DNA from: Alphaproteobacteria bacterium
Lineage (GTDB): Bacteria; Pseudomonadota; Alphaproteobacteria; Caulobacterales; Aquidulcibacteraceae
Direction of reading: 5' to 3'
DNA length: 64,000 bases
NCBI GenBank assembly: GCA_027485915.1
Contig: JAIXQA010000010.1
Location: 1-64,000, forward strand
Shown: positions 27,709-37,597 of the stretch, in pieces
How positions within the stretch are numbered: the stretch's first letter is position 1
Layout: each line of letters starts with the position of its first letter
Program-made: the position numbers and the translations under genes
The notes under the pieces: generated by a model
Seen by the model: only the letters and a program-made list of their open reading frames with translations
What the model was told of the DNA's origin: nothing
Database searches by the model: none

Positions 27709-29234
27709 TCGAGATCGTCTGGTTCAAGCGCGATCTGCGCGTGCATGACCATGCCGCTTTGCGCGCCGCCTACCGAAGCGGCAATCCTGTGCTACCACTT
27801 TATATTCTCGAGCCAGAGCTTTGGGTCCAGCCGGAGCTCTCCGGCCGTCAGTTTGGTTTTCTCGCCGAGTGCTTATCGGATCTGGATGACGCGCTGCAGG
27901 CGCGCGGGGCGGGTCTGGTGGTGGAGGTTGGCGAGGCCTGCGACGTCTTTTCTCGATTGCATGCCCGCTATGGCATTTCTGCCATTCATGCGCATGAAGA
28001 GACGGGCCTGTTGTGGACCTATCGGCGCGATAAGGCCGTGCGGGCGTGGGCCAAGCGCGCAGGCATTCAGGTCTTTGAATATCGCCAACACGGCGTGTGG
28101 CGCGGCCCGAGTACACGCAATGGTTGGGCGAAACGCTGGGATGCGATGATGGCGAGCCCACCCGATGAAGCACCTGACACCATCCGCTTTGCTAATCTAA
28201 CTGGCAATCCACTCCCGGAGGCGCGGGCCCTTGGCATCGCCCTCGACGCTTGCCCAGATCGGCAACACGGTGGACGGCGCGAAGCTGTCGACCTTTTGAA
28301 AAGCTTTCTGGCGGTGCGTGGGCGCAATTACCGCAAGGCGATGTCCAACCCGGCAGAAGGGGCTGAAGCCTGCTCTCGCCTTTCACCCCATTTAGCTTTT
28401 GGCACCGTATCGATGCGGGAGGCTTATCAATCCGCCAGTCGCGCCCAAGCCCGCCACTTGGCAGCAGGCGATAAAGTCTATGCGGCTTCGCTCGCTTCCT
28501 TTTTGGCGCGCCTGCATTGGCACTGCCACTTCATTCAAAAGCTCGAGGATGAACCAGAGATCGAGCTCCGCAATATGCACCGCGCCTATGATGGCCTGCG
28601 ACCCGTGCGGCCCGAGGATGCAGGCCTAGCCCAAGCGTGGATTGAAGGGCGGACAGGCTTCCCCTTTGTCGATGCTTGTATGCGCTCACTGGCCGCGACA
28701 GGCTGGTTGAACTTCCGCATGCGCGCCATGGTCATGAGCTTTGCGAGCTATCACCTCTGGCTCGACTGGCGCTTACCCGCCACCCTGCTCGCCCGCCAAT
28801 TCACCGACTTTGAGCCCGGCATTCATTACAGCCAAGCGCAAATGCAATCGGGCACCACCGGCATCAATACGCCCCGCATCTATAATCCAGTGAAGCAATC
28901 TCTCGATCAGGACCCGGGTGGCGACTTCATCCGGCGCTGGGTCCCCGAACTTGCCCATCTGCCAACCGCTTTGATCCATGAACCTTGGAAGGCGGCAGCT
29001 GAAAACCTTCCGCCATCCTATCCTGCCCCCTTGGTTGACCATGTTGCGGCAGGGGCGTTCGCGCGGGCTGAGATCCACCGAATCCGCAAAGGCGATGGCC
29101 ACCGGGCACTGGCCTATGTCATTCAAGAACAGCATGGCAGCCGCAAGTCCGGCATTAAACAAGTCACCGAAGCCAGAGCCAAAGCGCGCTCAAGGCCGAC
29201 CCAAAAGACTGATCAGATCAGCTTCGACTTTTAG
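27705..29234 (+). CDS. Deoxyribodipyrimidine photolyase / cryptochrome family protein
   Basis: A 509-residue protein of standard order. The antenna alpha/beta domain starts [19 protein letters not shown] and runs to about residue 130; the FAD domain follows ([72 protein letters not shown]). It is expected to repair UV-induced pyrimidine dimers with blue light, or to act as a cryptochrome; the subclass cannot be fixed by eye. Its ATG overlaps the stop of the preceding permuted homologue (ATGA), so the two are made together. Confidence 0.9.
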   Translation: MIEIVWFKRDLRVHDHAALRAAYRSGNPVLPLYILEPELWVQPELSGRQFGFLAECLSDLDDALQARGAGLVVEVGEACDVFSRLHARYGISAIHAHEETGLLWTYRRDKAVRAWAKRAGIQVFEYRQHGVWRGPSTRNGWAKRWDAMMASPPDEAPDTIRFANLTGNPLPEARALGIALDACPDRQHGGRREAVDLLKSFLAVRGRNYRKAMSNPAEGAEACSRLSPHLAFGTVSMREAYQSASRAQARHLAAGDKVYAASLASFLARLHWHCHFIQKLEDEPEIELRNMHRAYDGLRPVRPEDAGLAQAWIEGRTGFPFVDACMRSLAATGWLNFRMRAMVMSFASYHLWLDWRLPATLLARQFTDFEPGIHYSQAQMQSGTTGINTPRIYNPVKQSLDQDPGGDFIRRWVPELAHLPTALIHEPWKAAAENLPPSYPAPLVDHVAAGAFARAEIHRIRKGDGHRALAYVIQEQHGSRKSGIKQVTEARAKARSRPTQKTDQISFDF

Positions 29235-29239
29235 GAACT

Positions 29240-29273
29240 AAAAAGGCGCGCCAGCCCAAAGCTAGCACGCCTT
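29240..29273 (-). terminator. Rho-independent terminator of ahpD
   Basis: On the minus strand AAGGCGTGCTAGC and CTGGCGCGCCTT pair (two G-T wobbles) around TTTGGG-like loop bases and are followed by TTTTT (29240-29244 read in reverse). It lies about 24 bases beyond the ahpD stop, and the photolyase gene ends just upstream on the other strand, so it may work in both directions. Confidence 0.75.
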
Positions 29274-29296
29274 CAATCGGGTGATGTGATTTGCGC

Positions 29297-29818
29297 TTAG
29301 TGGATCGAGCGCAGAACAGCGCTTGCTGCCGCGACAACCGAGGCAATACGCAACGCAGCTTGGATGTTGAGAGCAGGAACCGCATGCTTCTTCAACTCAA
29401 CTTCGTGGCTGTCGAGGCACATGCCGCAGCCATTGATCGCCGAAACCGCGAGGCTCCACAATTCGAAGTCGACTTTCTCAACGCCTGGATTGGCCAGCAC
29501 ATTCATGCGCAAACCAGCCCGCAGAGTTTGATACTCGTGATTGGAGAGCAAATGCAGCGAGCGATAATAGACATTGTTCATCGCCATAATGGCGGCAGCA
29601 GCGCGCGCGGCATCCATGGCTTGGGGGGTCAACCGGGCAGCGGCCTCGGTTTCAAACGCTTTGACGACTTGGGGCTGACCAATCGCAACCGCAGAAGCCA
29701 AAAAGGCCCCCCACTTTTGCTGGTCGGTCAGGGTTGTTTCATTAGCTAAGGAACCGAGGTTCAAGCGGATGTCTTTTGCATAGTCGGGAATGAGTTCGCG
29801 CAATTGTTCGAGCGTCAT
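29297..29818 (-). CDS. ahpD: Alkyl hydroperoxidase AhpD-type protein
   Basis: A 173-residue AhpD/CMD-fold protein, the electron adaptor that re-reduces AhpC in several actinobacteria and proteobacteria, with weak peroxidase activity itself. The CxxC redox pair with the proton-relay His is in [12 protein letters not shown] (Cys about 131 and 134, His about 138). ATG at 29818 has AAGGA 9 bases upstream and avoids the terminator in the intergenic gap. It lies 98 bases after ahpC, with a terminator between, so expression is probably lower than ahpC. Confidence 0.92.
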   Translation of the reverse strand: MTLEQLRELIPDYAKDIRLNLGSLANETTLTDQQKWGAFLASAVAIGQPQVVKAFETEAAARLTPQAMDAARAAAAIMAMNNVYYRSLHLLSNHEYQTLRAGLRMNVLANPGVEKVDFELWSLAVSAINGCGMCLDSHEVELKKHAVPALNIQAALRIASVVAAASAVLRSIH

Positions 29819-29860
29819 GGCAGCAATCCTTGGGGCAGCAATTTTCCGAGAGGTAGATAC

Positions 29861-29902
29861 AAAAAGGGCGTCGGATGGACAGACTCGCCCACCATCCGAC
29901 GC
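29861..29902 (-). terminator. Intra-operon terminator between ahpC and ahpD
   Basis: On the minus strand GCGTCGGATGG and CCATCCGACGC form a perfect 11-bp stem around a 13-base loop, followed by CCTTTTTG. This is a textbook intrinsic terminator 15 bases after the ahpC stop. Since ahpD follows on the same strand, it presumably acts as a partial terminator that sets the AhpC to AhpD ratio. Confidence 0.85.
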
Positions 29903-29916
29903 GCCTTCAGACTTAC

Positions 29917-30465
29917 TTAGAGCACGGCGCCGCCGGCTGGGCGGTTGCAGGGGCACAATTCGTCAGTTTGGAAACCGTCGAGCAAGCGCAGAATTTCGTC
30001 TGGGTTGCGACCAACGTTCAAATTGTTCACCGAAGCGTGCTGGATGACATTGTTCGGGTCGACCAAGAAAGTCGCGCGCAAGGCAACGCCTGCATCCTTT
30101 TCGCGAACGCCCAAGCCATCGACCAAGGTGCCCTTGGTGTCAGCAAACGCATATTGCTTCATGTTCGCCAGATCTGGGTGCTCACGGCGCCAAGCCAGTT
30201 TGCAGAATTCGTTGTCGGTGGAACCGCCGAGAACAACGCAATCGCGATCAGCAAACTCGCCGACCAATTTGTCAAAGCCAACGATTTCGGTTGGGCAGAC
30301 GAAAGTGAAATCCTTGGGGTAAAAATAGATCAGCTTCCACTTACCTTCGAAGCTGTTCTGGTTGATTTCGAAGAATGCGCTTTCGCCATTCTCTTCATGA
30401 GCTTTGAAGCCAGGCTTAACGCCGGTGACGGTGAATTCTGGGAGGGTATCGCCAACAGTTAACAT
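29917..30465 (-). CDS. ahpC: Alkyl hydroperoxide reductase AhpC (2-Cys peroxiredoxin)
   Basis: A 182-residue peroxiredoxin that reduces hydrogen peroxide, organic peroxides and peroxynitrite. The peroxidatic Cys is in [10 protein letters not shown] (about residue 59); the resolving Cys is in the C-terminal [12 protein letters not shown]. The C-terminal Cys-Pro-Cys resembles the mycobacterial AhpC that is serviced by AhpD, consistent with ahpD downstream. ATG at 30465 has AGGAG 8 bases upstream. No OxyR site could be assigned in the upstream A+T-rich region. Confidence 0.93.
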   Translation of the reverse strand: MLTVGDTLPEFTVTGVKPGFKAHEENGESAFFEINQNSFEGKWKLIYFYPKDFTFVCPTEIVGFDKLVGEFADRDCVVLGGSTDNEFCKLAWRREHPDLANMKQYAFADTKGTLVDGLGVREKDAGVALRATFLVDPNNVIQHASVNNLNVGRNPDEILRLLDGFQTDELCPCNRPAGGAVL

Positions 30466-30983
30466 TATTTTTCTCCTGGGCCGTTTCATTATGGTAACGG
30501 CACGAGGGCCATATAGGGGCGTTTTTCACAAAAGCAAATTGATTAAATAAGTTTTTTCAATAAATTCTATCTATACAATAACTTCCTTTGACTTCCGCAA
30601 CCGGCGGTCTCGAATCAAGCTTACAGCATGATGCACGGTGAACAGAGGTAACCACAGGTATACAGCCCGAACAATCAATCAATTTAGTACTTTGAATTGC
30701 TGCATATTTGTCATCATACATTTGTTATTCATGAGTTCACGCGCTTCATTATTGTGCAGCACCTGCGAGTAATATCCATTTATTAAGCATTTTGGGGTTA
30801 CCCTTGCGGCAGATGGAAGCCGCTCCTAACGGGCGCTCATTTAGAAAGTTTGAGACACACACGACAGCTTTGAGAGCGCATCCAACGGTCATGCAAACCA
30901 GCCCCACCAAATAGTCATAAAAAACAGTAAGGTGGATACTCTCAAGGTCGCGTCAGTCGCCATAAGAGCGGGGGAAACAGACG
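30466..30983. other. A+T-rich divergent intergenic region
   Basis: The 518 bases between ahpC and the porin gene contain no credible open frame. The part nearest ahpC (about 30535-30600) is strikingly A+T-rich compared with the surrounding genes, and the rest is mixed. It must hold the promoters of both divergent genes. No palindrome or RNA gene was recognised. Confidence 0.45.
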
Positions 30984-32177
30984 ATGAAGCTTCGAACGAA
31001 GACACTAGCCATCGGGGGCCTTGTGACCCTACTCCAATTGGCAACACCGGCCTTTGCGGAAGGCAAAAAGCCACTCGATGGTTTGCGCGGTGCCCTAGAG
31101 CCCAGTGGCCTTTCAATCGAAGCCGAATATACCGGCGAAGTCATCTCTGCCCACAGTGGTGCCGCAGATGGCAAGTCTTATTACCTCGACAACGTCAATG
31201 TCATGCTGACTTGGGACCTTGAAAAGGCGTTTGGCCTCAGCGGCACCACCTTCTACATGAACGTGCTCGGCAATTCCGGTGATCGCCCCAATGATGCGAT
31301 CGGCACGTTAGAAGGTGTGTCCAACATTGAAGTCGCAGATGGCCGCTTCAAAGTCTATGAATTTGCCTTTGAAAAGAAGTTTGGTGACGCGGGCGCACTC
31401 TCCTTTGGTTATATTGACCTGAATGCGCAGTTCTACGCCACCGACGCCTCTGGCCTCTTGGTGGGCCCTCCCTATGGAATTGGCACTGAACTCGCAGTGA
31501 CCGGCAGCAATGGCCCGGCTATTTTTCCTTCGACTTCGCTCGCGCTGGTCGGCACGATCAACCCAACCAAAGACAGTTATGTGCGCTTGGGCGTGTTTGG
31601 TGCGCGGGCGCATAATTGGGGCGATCCAGGCAATCCCAATAATTTTAATGAAGGAGCCCTGACCATCGCCGAAGCAGGCTTGACCAGTAAAGGCCTGCTC
31701 GCTGTCGGTGCGTGGCGCTATAGCGACAAAGCCCCCGCTTACAAATCGAGCGGGCCTGCTGGGTCGATTAATCCTTGGGGCATTTATGGCCTTGTCGAGC
31801 AACCCCTCTTCGAAACCGAATCCGGACGCGCCGTGACAGGCTTTATGCGTGCTGGCTATTCGGATGGGCAGACCACAGATTTCCACGGCTCGGTTACCGC
31901 AGGCGTGCTAGTCGACCAAATCATTTCGGGCCGTCCAAATAGCCAATTCTCGCTCGGTGTCCGGCGCGCCTATGTGTCCGACCTCTTTAAAGACACGGCC
32001 CGCCTCGCTGGCGACGATCCATTAGATGGGGAATCTGGTGTCGAAGTCGCTATAGCCGACCAATTGGGCTCAGCCATCACGCTGCAAGGCAGCCTCCACT
32101 ACGCGCCTAACCCCGGCGGCATTCGAGCAGCGGAAGACGCTTTGGTCTCCAGCGTTCGCCTTTCCGTCGCATTCTAG
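30984..32177 (+). CDS. OprB-like carbohydrate porin
   Basis: A 397-residue outer-membrane beta-barrel of the OprB carbohydrate-selective porin family. It has a signal peptide ending at about residue 25 (QLATPAFA-EG), the OprB-typical opening LRGALEPSGLSIEAEYTGEV, alternating strands throughout and a C-terminal aromatic strand VSSVRLSVAF. It would let sugars diffuse across the outer membrane. GGGGAA precedes the ATG. It stands 63 bases ahead of the receptor gene of the chemotaxis operon on the same strand; a link with chemotaxis to sugars is speculative. Confidence 0.85.
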   Translation: MKLRTKTLAIGGLVTLLQLATPAFAEGKKPLDGLRGALEPSGLSIEAEYTGEVISAHSGAADGKSYYLDNVNVMLTWDLEKAFGLSGTTFYMNVLGNSGDRPNDAIGTLEGVSNIEVADGRFKVYEFAFEKKFGDAGALSFGYIDLNAQFYATDASGLLVGPPYGIGTELAVTGSNGPAIFPSTSLALVGTINPTKDSYVRLGVFGARAHNWGDPGNPNNFNEGALTIAEAGLTSKGLLAVGAWRYSDKAPAYKSSGPAGSINPWGIYGLVEQPLFETESGRAVTGFMRAGYSDGQTTDFHGSVTAGVLVDQIISGRPNSQFSLGVRRAYVSDLFKDTARLAGDDPLDGESGVEVAIADQLGSAITLQGSLHYAPNPGGIRAAEDALVSSVRLSVAF

Positions 32178-32240
32178 AAATACGCCATTGAATTGTAACT
32201 CGGTCCCGGCCGCAAAAGTCAAAATCAGGAGTAGAGTGAT

Positions 32241-34184
32241 ATGAAAACGATAAAGCAAAAGGTCTGGGCGGGCGGTGCCGCCGTTTCCTTGATGATCGTC
32301 GTTTGTGCCGGCGCGGGCATCTGGTCCGCAACCGAGTTGATCAACTCAAAAAAGCTCGTGGATCAAGCCTCCAAAATGTCCAAGATGCATATGCAGGCCG
32401 ATATGATGCATGATGCCATCCGCGGCGATGTACTCAATTCAATGCTGGCTGCAGATCCAACCTATGGGATCGACCCCAAGGTGGCGGAAGCGGACCTTGC
32501 TGAACATGTCAAATCTTTCTCAGAGTCCATTGAGCAAGCGAAAGCGCTGTCGCCAGACCCCAAATTAGTCGGCCTTGTTACGGTTCTTGAGCCTGAGCTT
32601 GGAACATATGCAGAGCGCGCTCAAGCAATCCAGAAAATCACCGCAACAGGCGAGCGGCCTTCTCCTGAGTTATTGAAGCAGTTTAGCGACCAATTCACAG
32701 TCGTTGAAAGCAAGATGGAAGGATTGGGTGACGAGATCGCAGCCTTTGGTACCTCTGCGGTGCAGAAGTCTGAATTGACTGGTAATATCGCCATCTCAAT
32801 CATGCTCGCGATCCTTGCCTTAGGCTTGGTATTCTCCGCGGGCCTGATCTGGTTCGCTGTCAAAAGCATTATCGTTCCGTTGGCATCTTTGCAGTCAGCT
32901 TTGTCCGACCTCGCGAAGGGCAAATCCAATGTCGAGCTTACCGAAGTTGACCGCGCTGATGAAATTGGGGCGATCGCGAGTTCGGTTGTCGAACTGCAGG
33001 ATATGCTGGCAAACAAAGCTAGGCTCGAAGCCGAAGAGGAGGCTAATCGCCAGCAAGCAGCAGCTCAGATGCGCCAGCGCGAGGAAACCATCAGTCGCGC
33101 GCGTGCTCAACAGCAAGCAGACGTGGTTGCAGCCTTGGGAAGCGCCTTGGGCCGGTTGAGCGATGGCGATTTGACCTCGACCATCACTGAGGAATTCCCA
33201 GAAGAGTTCAAACAAATCCGCGACGACTATAATCAAGCCGTCAGCACTCTTCAGGAAGCCCTGACCTTTGTGGCCGCGAACGCAACGTCGATCCGTGGTG
33301 GCGCGACCGAAATCGCCAATGCGGCAGACGACTTGTCACGCCGCACAGAACAGCAAGCGGCAAGCTTGGAGCAGACTGCTGCTGCGCTTGATGAGGTCAC
33401 CGCGACGGTCAATAAGACTGCAACCGGTGCCCGTCAGGCATCGACCGTGGTTCGTGACACGCGCGGTGAAGCCGAAGTCACTGGCGCTGTCGTGAGTGAT
33501 GCTGTCGCTGCCATGACGGCAATTGAGGACTCGGCGCAGAAAATCAGCCAAATCATTGGCGTGATTGATGAAATTGCCTTCCAAACCAACCTTCTGGCCT
33601 TGAATGCCGGGGTTGAAGCTGCCCGAGCTGGTGACGCTGGCCGCGGCTTTGCAGTGGTAGCTTCTGAAGTTCGAGCTTTGGCTCAACGCTCTGCCGATGC
33701 CGCCAAAGAGATCAAGACTTTGATTTCCTACAGCTCCGCGCAAGTTAGTTCTGGCGTGACTTTGGTTGGCCGCAGCGGGGAGTCCCTAACCCGCATCGTT
33801 GCCCGTGTGGGTGAGATTGATGCTCTGATCTCCGAGATTGCAGCCTCCGCACAAGAACAAGCAACCGCGCTTGGCCAAGTGAACTCCGCTGTGAACCACA
33901 TGGACCAAGTAACCCAGCAAAACGCAGCTATGGTGGAAGAAACCACGGCAGCATGCCACGCGCTCAACCGCGAAGGGGATTCTTTGGAAGCCTCGCTGTC
34001 GAGCTTTAACTTAGGCGTGCCGATAAAAACCGCGCGCGCCGCTCAAGCCATCCGTCCACAGGTGTCTGCGGCGATCTCGCCAGCGACTCGTAAGACCATT
34101 GCCGCCATCAAGCCTTTGGGTCGGGGGGGTGCGGCTGCCAAACCAGCGCCGCAAGCCGAAGCCGACGACTGGGAAGAGTTTTGA
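32241..34184 (+). CDS. mcp: Methyl-accepting chemotaxis protein with CheR/CheB tether
   Basis: A 647-residue receptor. TM1 is at about 10-32, a four-helix-type periplasmic sensor ([17 protein letters not shown]) at about 33-185, TM2 ([21 protein letters not shown]), then two HAMP-like segments and the signalling domain with the hairpin tip [23 protein letters not shown]. The C-terminus ends DDWEEF, which resembles the NWETF-type pentapeptide that recruits CheR and CheB. First gene of the chemotaxis operon, equivalent in position to Caulobacter mcpA; AGGAG lies 9 bases before the ATG. The ligand is unknown. Confidence 0.93.
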   Translation: MKTIKQKVWAGGAAVSLMIVVCAGAGIWSATELINSKKLVDQASKMSKMHMQADMMHDAIRGDVLNSMLAADPTYGIDPKVAEADLAEHVKSFSESIEQAKALSPDPKLVGLVTVLEPELGTYAERAQAIQKITATGERPSPELLKQFSDQFTVVESKMEGLGDEIAAFGTSAVQKSELTGNIAISIMLAILALGLVFSAGLIWFAVKSIIVPLASLQSALSDLAKGKSNVELTEVDRADEIGAIASSVVELQDMLANKARLEAEEEANRQQAAAQMRQREETISRARAQQQADVVAALGSALGRLSDGDLTSTITEEFPEEFKQIRDDYNQAVSTLQEALTFVAANATSIRGGATEIANAADDLSRRTEQQAASLEQTAAALDEVTATVNKTATGARQASTVVRDTRGEAEVTGAVVSDAVAAMTAIEDSAQKISQIIGVIDEIAFQTNLLALNAGVEAARAGDAGRGFAVVASEVRALAQRSADAAKEIKTLISYSSAQVSSGVTLVGRSGESLTRIVARVGEIDALISEIAASAQEQATALGQVNSAVNHMDQVTQQNAAMVEETTAACHALNREGDSLEASLSSFNLGVPIKTARAAQAIRPQVSAAISPATRKTIAAIKPLGRGGAAAKPAPQAEADDWEEF

Positions 34185-34204
34185 GTGAGCGTGAGTAACC
34201 ACAC

Positions 34205-34483
34205 ATGACCTCTTTCGCACTCCCCGCCAGCTTGGACACACGCGCAGCACCTGCCCTGCATGAAGCTCTTTTGAGTTTTGATGGGCACGCCCTAACACTC
34301 GATGGAAGCCAAGTTGAAAACCTTGGAGGTCAATGCCTCCAAATTCTGCTTGCCGCCCACGAAGCATGGGCCAAGCACGAGACACCGTTTGCTATTGAGA
34401 GCCCAAGTGACGCCCTCGCCGCCCAATGGTCGGCCTTTGGCGCTCCCCCCCACCTGCTCAGTCCGCAAGGAGACCCGCAATGA
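34205..34483 (+). CDS. cheX: STAS-domain protein in cheX position
   Basis: A 92-residue STAS-fold protein: LPASLDTRAAPALHEALLSF, ALTLDGSQVENLGGQCLQILLAAHEAW and a short tail. STAS domains sense or bind nucleotides or regulate partners by serine phosphorylation; here Ser49 (DGSQVENLG) occupies the phospho-site position. It lies 20 bases after the receptor, and its stop overlaps cheY (ATGA). The gene in this place in the Caulobacter che1 cluster is called cheX, but this is unrelated to the CheX phosphatase of spirochaetes and Thermotoga. Confidence 0.7.
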   Translation: MTSFALPASLDTRAAPALHEALLSFDGHALTLDGSQVENLGGQCLQILLAAHEAWAKHETPFAIESPSDALAAQWSAFGAPPHLLSPQGDPQ

Positions 34484-34845
34484 CAAAAAAGATCCTGACG
34501 GTCGATGACAGTCGAACCATGCGCGACATGCTGATGCTTGCCCTCAGCGATGCGGGTTATGAGGTCGTACAAGCCGAAGATGGCATTGATGGACTGGAAA
34601 CGCTAGAACGCGAAGGCGCTGACGTCGTCATTACCGATATCAATATGCCCCGCCTCGATGGTTTTGGTTTTATCGAAGGGGTGCGTGCCAATCCAGCCCA
34701 TCGCGGCCTGCCCGTCTTAGTGCTGACCACGGAGAGCTCTGCCGAGAAGAAGGCCCGTGCCAAAGAAGCTGGTGCCACTGGCTGGATTGTTAAACCATTT
34801 GACCCCGTCAAACTGGTGGATGTTGTTCGCCGCGTTTCAGGATAA
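34480..34845 (+). CDS. cheY: Chemotaxis response regulator CheY (first)
   Basis: A 121-residue stand-alone receiver domain. The acidic pair is Asp9/Asp10 (TVDDS), the phospho-acceptor Asp53 (ITDINMPRLDGF), with Thr83/84 (LTTES) and Lys105 (VKPFDP). Phosphorylated by CheA, it should act on the flagellar motor. ATG at 34480 with AGGAG 8 bases upstream; it overlaps the STAS gene by 4 bases. The Caulobacter equivalent by position is cheYI. Confidence 0.93.
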   Translation: MTKKILTVDDSRTMRDMLMLALSDAGYEVVQAEDGIDGLETLEREGADVVITDINMPRLDGFGFIEGVRANPAHRGLPVLVLTTESSAEKKARAKEAGATGWIVKPFDPVKLVDVVRRVSG

Positions 34846-34851
34846 GCCAAG

Positions 34852-37125
34852 ATGTCTGCAGACGATCCTTTTGAAGCCATCAAGCAAACCTTCTTCCTTG
34901 AATGCGAAGAGTTGCTGACAGACCTAGAGGCCAGCGTCACAGCGCTGACTTTTGGCGATGGTGATGGTGAGACGATCAATGCGGCATTCCGGGCTATTCA
35001 TTCCATCAAAGGCGGCGCAGGTGCATTTGGTCTCGAAGAATTGGTCCGCTTCGCCCATGTGTTTGAGACTTATATGGACGAGCTGCGCTCGGGTCGCAAA
35101 ACCTGCGACGAGACAGCCATTCGCGCGATGTTGCACGCTTCAGACGTCCTCGCCGATCATGTCAGCTTTGCGCGCGGTTTGATCCCATCCATGGATGAAG
35201 AGCGGTCGCAAACCGTTGCCAATGACTTGCGTGCTCTGATGGATGATGGCGGGCCTGTAGGTGCAGCAGCCCCAACGCCAGGCCCAAGTCTCGATCCGAT
35301 CGAAGCAGAGTTTGACTTCAAGCCCGTCATGTTCGACTTCGGCGACACGACCTCGGTGCCAGACGATGTTACACCAGAAGGCTGGATTATCACTTTTAAG
35401 CCACATATCAGACTTTATGAAACTGGAAATGAACCCGCACTTCTCTTGCGCGAACTTGCGCGCTTGGGTCCTTGCCAGATCAGCTTAGACACTTCGGAAT
35501 TGGTCGCTCTGGCCGACTTGGGCGAGCCTTCGGCTTGCTTAAGCTGGACGATTGAATTGGACGCGCCTGTGGAGCTTGAATCCATCACCGAAATCTTTGA
35601 GTTTGTTGAAGGCGAATGCGATCTCGTCATTCTGCCCAAGGGCAACTCGGCTGCCTTTGTGGAAGAGAGTTCCGCCGGCGATGTAGACATTGCAGCGCTT
35701 TTGGCAGCAGCAACTGCCCCTGCCCCAGCTGCCCCCGCCACTGACGAAGTCGACATTCAGGCGCTGCTAGCTATGGCCACGGCGGCAGCTGTGCCTGCGC
35801 CTGCCGCTGACGCGCCAGCCCCAGTCGCCTCAGTCACGCCAACAGCACCGGCTCCCAGCGCCCCTTCAACGAAAGCTGCTGCCCCTTCCGGCAATGCCTC
35901 CGCTGCAGCTGGTGGCCAAGCCTCAATCCGGGTGGATCTCGACCGGATCGACAAATTGATCAATGTGGTCGGCGAATTGGTAATCCAGCAAGCCATGCTG
36001 GCCCAAAGCGTTGCCGAATGTGGCCTTGCAGCCTCCTCGACTGTTAAAGTTGGCCTTGAAGACCTCGAGCAATTATCGCGGGAAATCCAAGACAGCGTGA
36101 TGGCCATTCGCGCCCAGCCCGTGAAGTCGGTGTTTCAGCGTATGCCGCGCTTGGTGCGCGAAGTCGCGGAGATGACGGGCAAGAATGTCCGCCTCATCAC
36201 CGAAGGCGAAGCAACCGAAGTTGATAAGACCGTTGTCGACCGATTGGCCGAACCTATCACACACATGATCCGCAATGCGATTGATCACGGTCTTGAAGAT
36301 GCCGAAGGCCGCACAGCGTCTGGTAAGCCCAAAGAAGGCACCATCCGGCTTGCCGCGCTCCACCGCTCTGGTCGGATTGTGATTGAAGTCAGTGACGACG
36401 GGCGCGGCATTAACCGCGAGCGCGTACGCAAAATTGCGATCGACCGTGGCCTGATTTCCGCCGATGCCAATCTCAGCAACGAAGAGACTGACAATCTTAT
36501 CTTTTTGCCCGGCTTTTCGACAGCCGATAGCGTGTCTGACATTTCCGGTCGTGGGGTCGGGATGGATGTGGTCCGCCGCTCGATCCAGCAATTGGGCGGC
36601 CGAATTTCGATTGCTTCAACGCCAGGCAAGGGTTCAGTGTTCACGATGAGCCTGCCCCTTACTCTAGCCGTGCTCGACGGCATGGTGGTGCGCGCGGGTG
36701 GGCAGACCCTTTTGTCGCCCCTGTCCTCCATTATTGAGAGTTTTACGCCGAAAGAAGGCGACCTCCACCGGATTGGCGCGCGCGATTGGGTAATCCGCTT
36801 CCGCGACCGTTTCTTGCCCTTGATCGACACCGGTCGGGTGTTGGGTTTCGCCGGCCCCGACGCGCCGGAAATCACGGGCCGCGATGGGATCGCGATCGTG
36901 GTGGAGAACGAAGGCGGCTCACAGGTCGCGCTCTGGGTCGATGACATCCAAGGCCAACGGCAAGTCGTGATCAAAAGCCTAGAGACCAACTACCGGAAAG
37001 TGGACGGCATCTCTGCTGCCACCATCCTTGGCGACGGACGGGTCGCCCTCATTCTCGACATTGATGCGCTGGTGGTTCTTGGTCGCCAGCAAGCCAACCA
37101 ATCTGAATTCAAGATAGCGAGCTAG
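34852..37125 (+). CDS. cheA: Chemotaxis histidine kinase CheA
   Basis: A 757-residue receptor-coupled kinase. The P1 HPt domain has its phospho-His at 50 (AIHSIKGGAGAFG). A P2-like region (about 178-263) binds the regulators. A Pro/Ala linker (about 270-355) contains two similar units DVDIAALLAAAT and EVDIQALLAMAT. The P3 dimer helices (RIDKLINVVGELVIQQAML), P4 ATPase with N box HMIRNAIDHGLED (about 470), G boxes DDGRGI and GRGVGMDVV, and a P5 CheW-like end follow. It starts 6 bases after cheY and phosphorylates CheY and CheB. Confidence 0.96.
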   Translation: MSADDPFEAIKQTFFLECEELLTDLEASVTALTFGDGDGETINAAFRAIHSIKGGAGAFGLEELVRFAHVFETYMDELRSGRKTCDETAIRAMLHASDVLADHVSFARGLIPSMDEERSQTVANDLRALMDDGGPVGAAAPTPGPSLDPIEAEFDFKPVMFDFGDTTSVPDDVTPEGWIITFKPHIRLYETGNEPALLLRELARLGPCQISLDTSELVALADLGEPSACLSWTIELDAPVELESITEIFEFVEGECDLVILPKGNSAAFVEESSAGDVDIAALLAAATAPAPAAPATDEVDIQALLAMATAAAVPAPAADAPAPVASVTPTAPAPSAPSTKAAAPSGNASAAAGGQASIRVDLDRIDKLINVVGELVIQQAMLAQSVAECGLAASSTVKVGLEDLEQLSREIQDSVMAIRAQPVKSVFQRMPRLVREVAEMTGKNVRLITEGEATEVDKTVVDRLAEPITHMIRNAIDHGLEDAEGRTASGKPKEGTIRLAALHRSGRIVIEVSDDGRGINRERVRKIAIDRGLISADANLSNEETDNLIFLPGFSTADSVSDISGRGVGMDVVRRSIQQLGGRISIASTPGKGSVFTMSLPLTLAVLDGMVVRAGGQTLLSPLSSIIESFTPKEGDLHRIGARDWVIRFRDRFLPLIDTGRVLGFAGPDAPEITGRDGIAIVVENEGGSQVALWVDDIQGQRQVVIKSLETNYRKVDGISAATILGDGRVALILDIDALVVLGRQQANQSEFKIAS

Positions 37126-37129
37126 TAAC

Positions 37130-37597
37130 ATGTCCGACCCCCTCAACACCCCTGAAGATGCACAGCAAGAATTGATGGCTTTCATGGCAGGCGGTCAGGA
37201 ATTCTGCGTGGACATTATGGCCATTCGCGAAATCCGTGGCTGGACCGCGGCGACCCCGCTGCCCAAGACTCCGGGCTATATGAAGGGCGTGATCAATTTG
37301 CGCGGCACAATTTTGCCGATCCTCGATCTGTCTGCCCGCCTAGGTTTGGGCATGTGCGAGCCCAGTGGCCGGAACGTCATTATGGTGGTGCAAATTGCCA
37401 ATCGATCGGTCGGCCTGTTGGTCGATTCTGTTTCCGAAATCATCATGGTCAAAGCCAATGAAATCCAACCAGCACCCTCGGTTGCTATGGATGAGATGAA
37501 AGCCTTGATTATGGGGATCATACCAGTTGGGCAAAGGCTTTTAAGCCTCCTTGATGTCAATTTGGTGCTTCCTGAAGTTGAAGTCGAAGCCGCATGA
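37130..37597 (+). CDS. cheW: Chemotaxis coupling protein CheW
   Basis: A 155-residue SH3-like adaptor that ties CheA to the receptors. It has the family's central motif MKGVINLRGTILPILDLSARLG and the VGLLVDSVSEIIMV strand. It starts 4 bases after cheA and its stop overlaps cheR (ATGA). The C-terminal EVEVEAA is slightly longer than the E. coli protein. Confidence 0.95.
   Translation: MSDPLNTPEDAQQELMAFMAGGQEFCVDIMAIREIRGWTAATPLPKTPGYMKGVINLRGTILPILDLSARLGLGMCEPSGRNVIMVVQIANRSVGLLVDSVSEIIMVKANEIQPAPSVAMDEMKALIMGIIPVGQRLLSLLDVNLVLPEVEVEAA

Noticed and set aside
36073-36989. Two long minus-strand frames inside cheA
   Set aside because: They overlap each other in different frames and mirror the conserved kinase core. 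The cheA reading is unambiguous.
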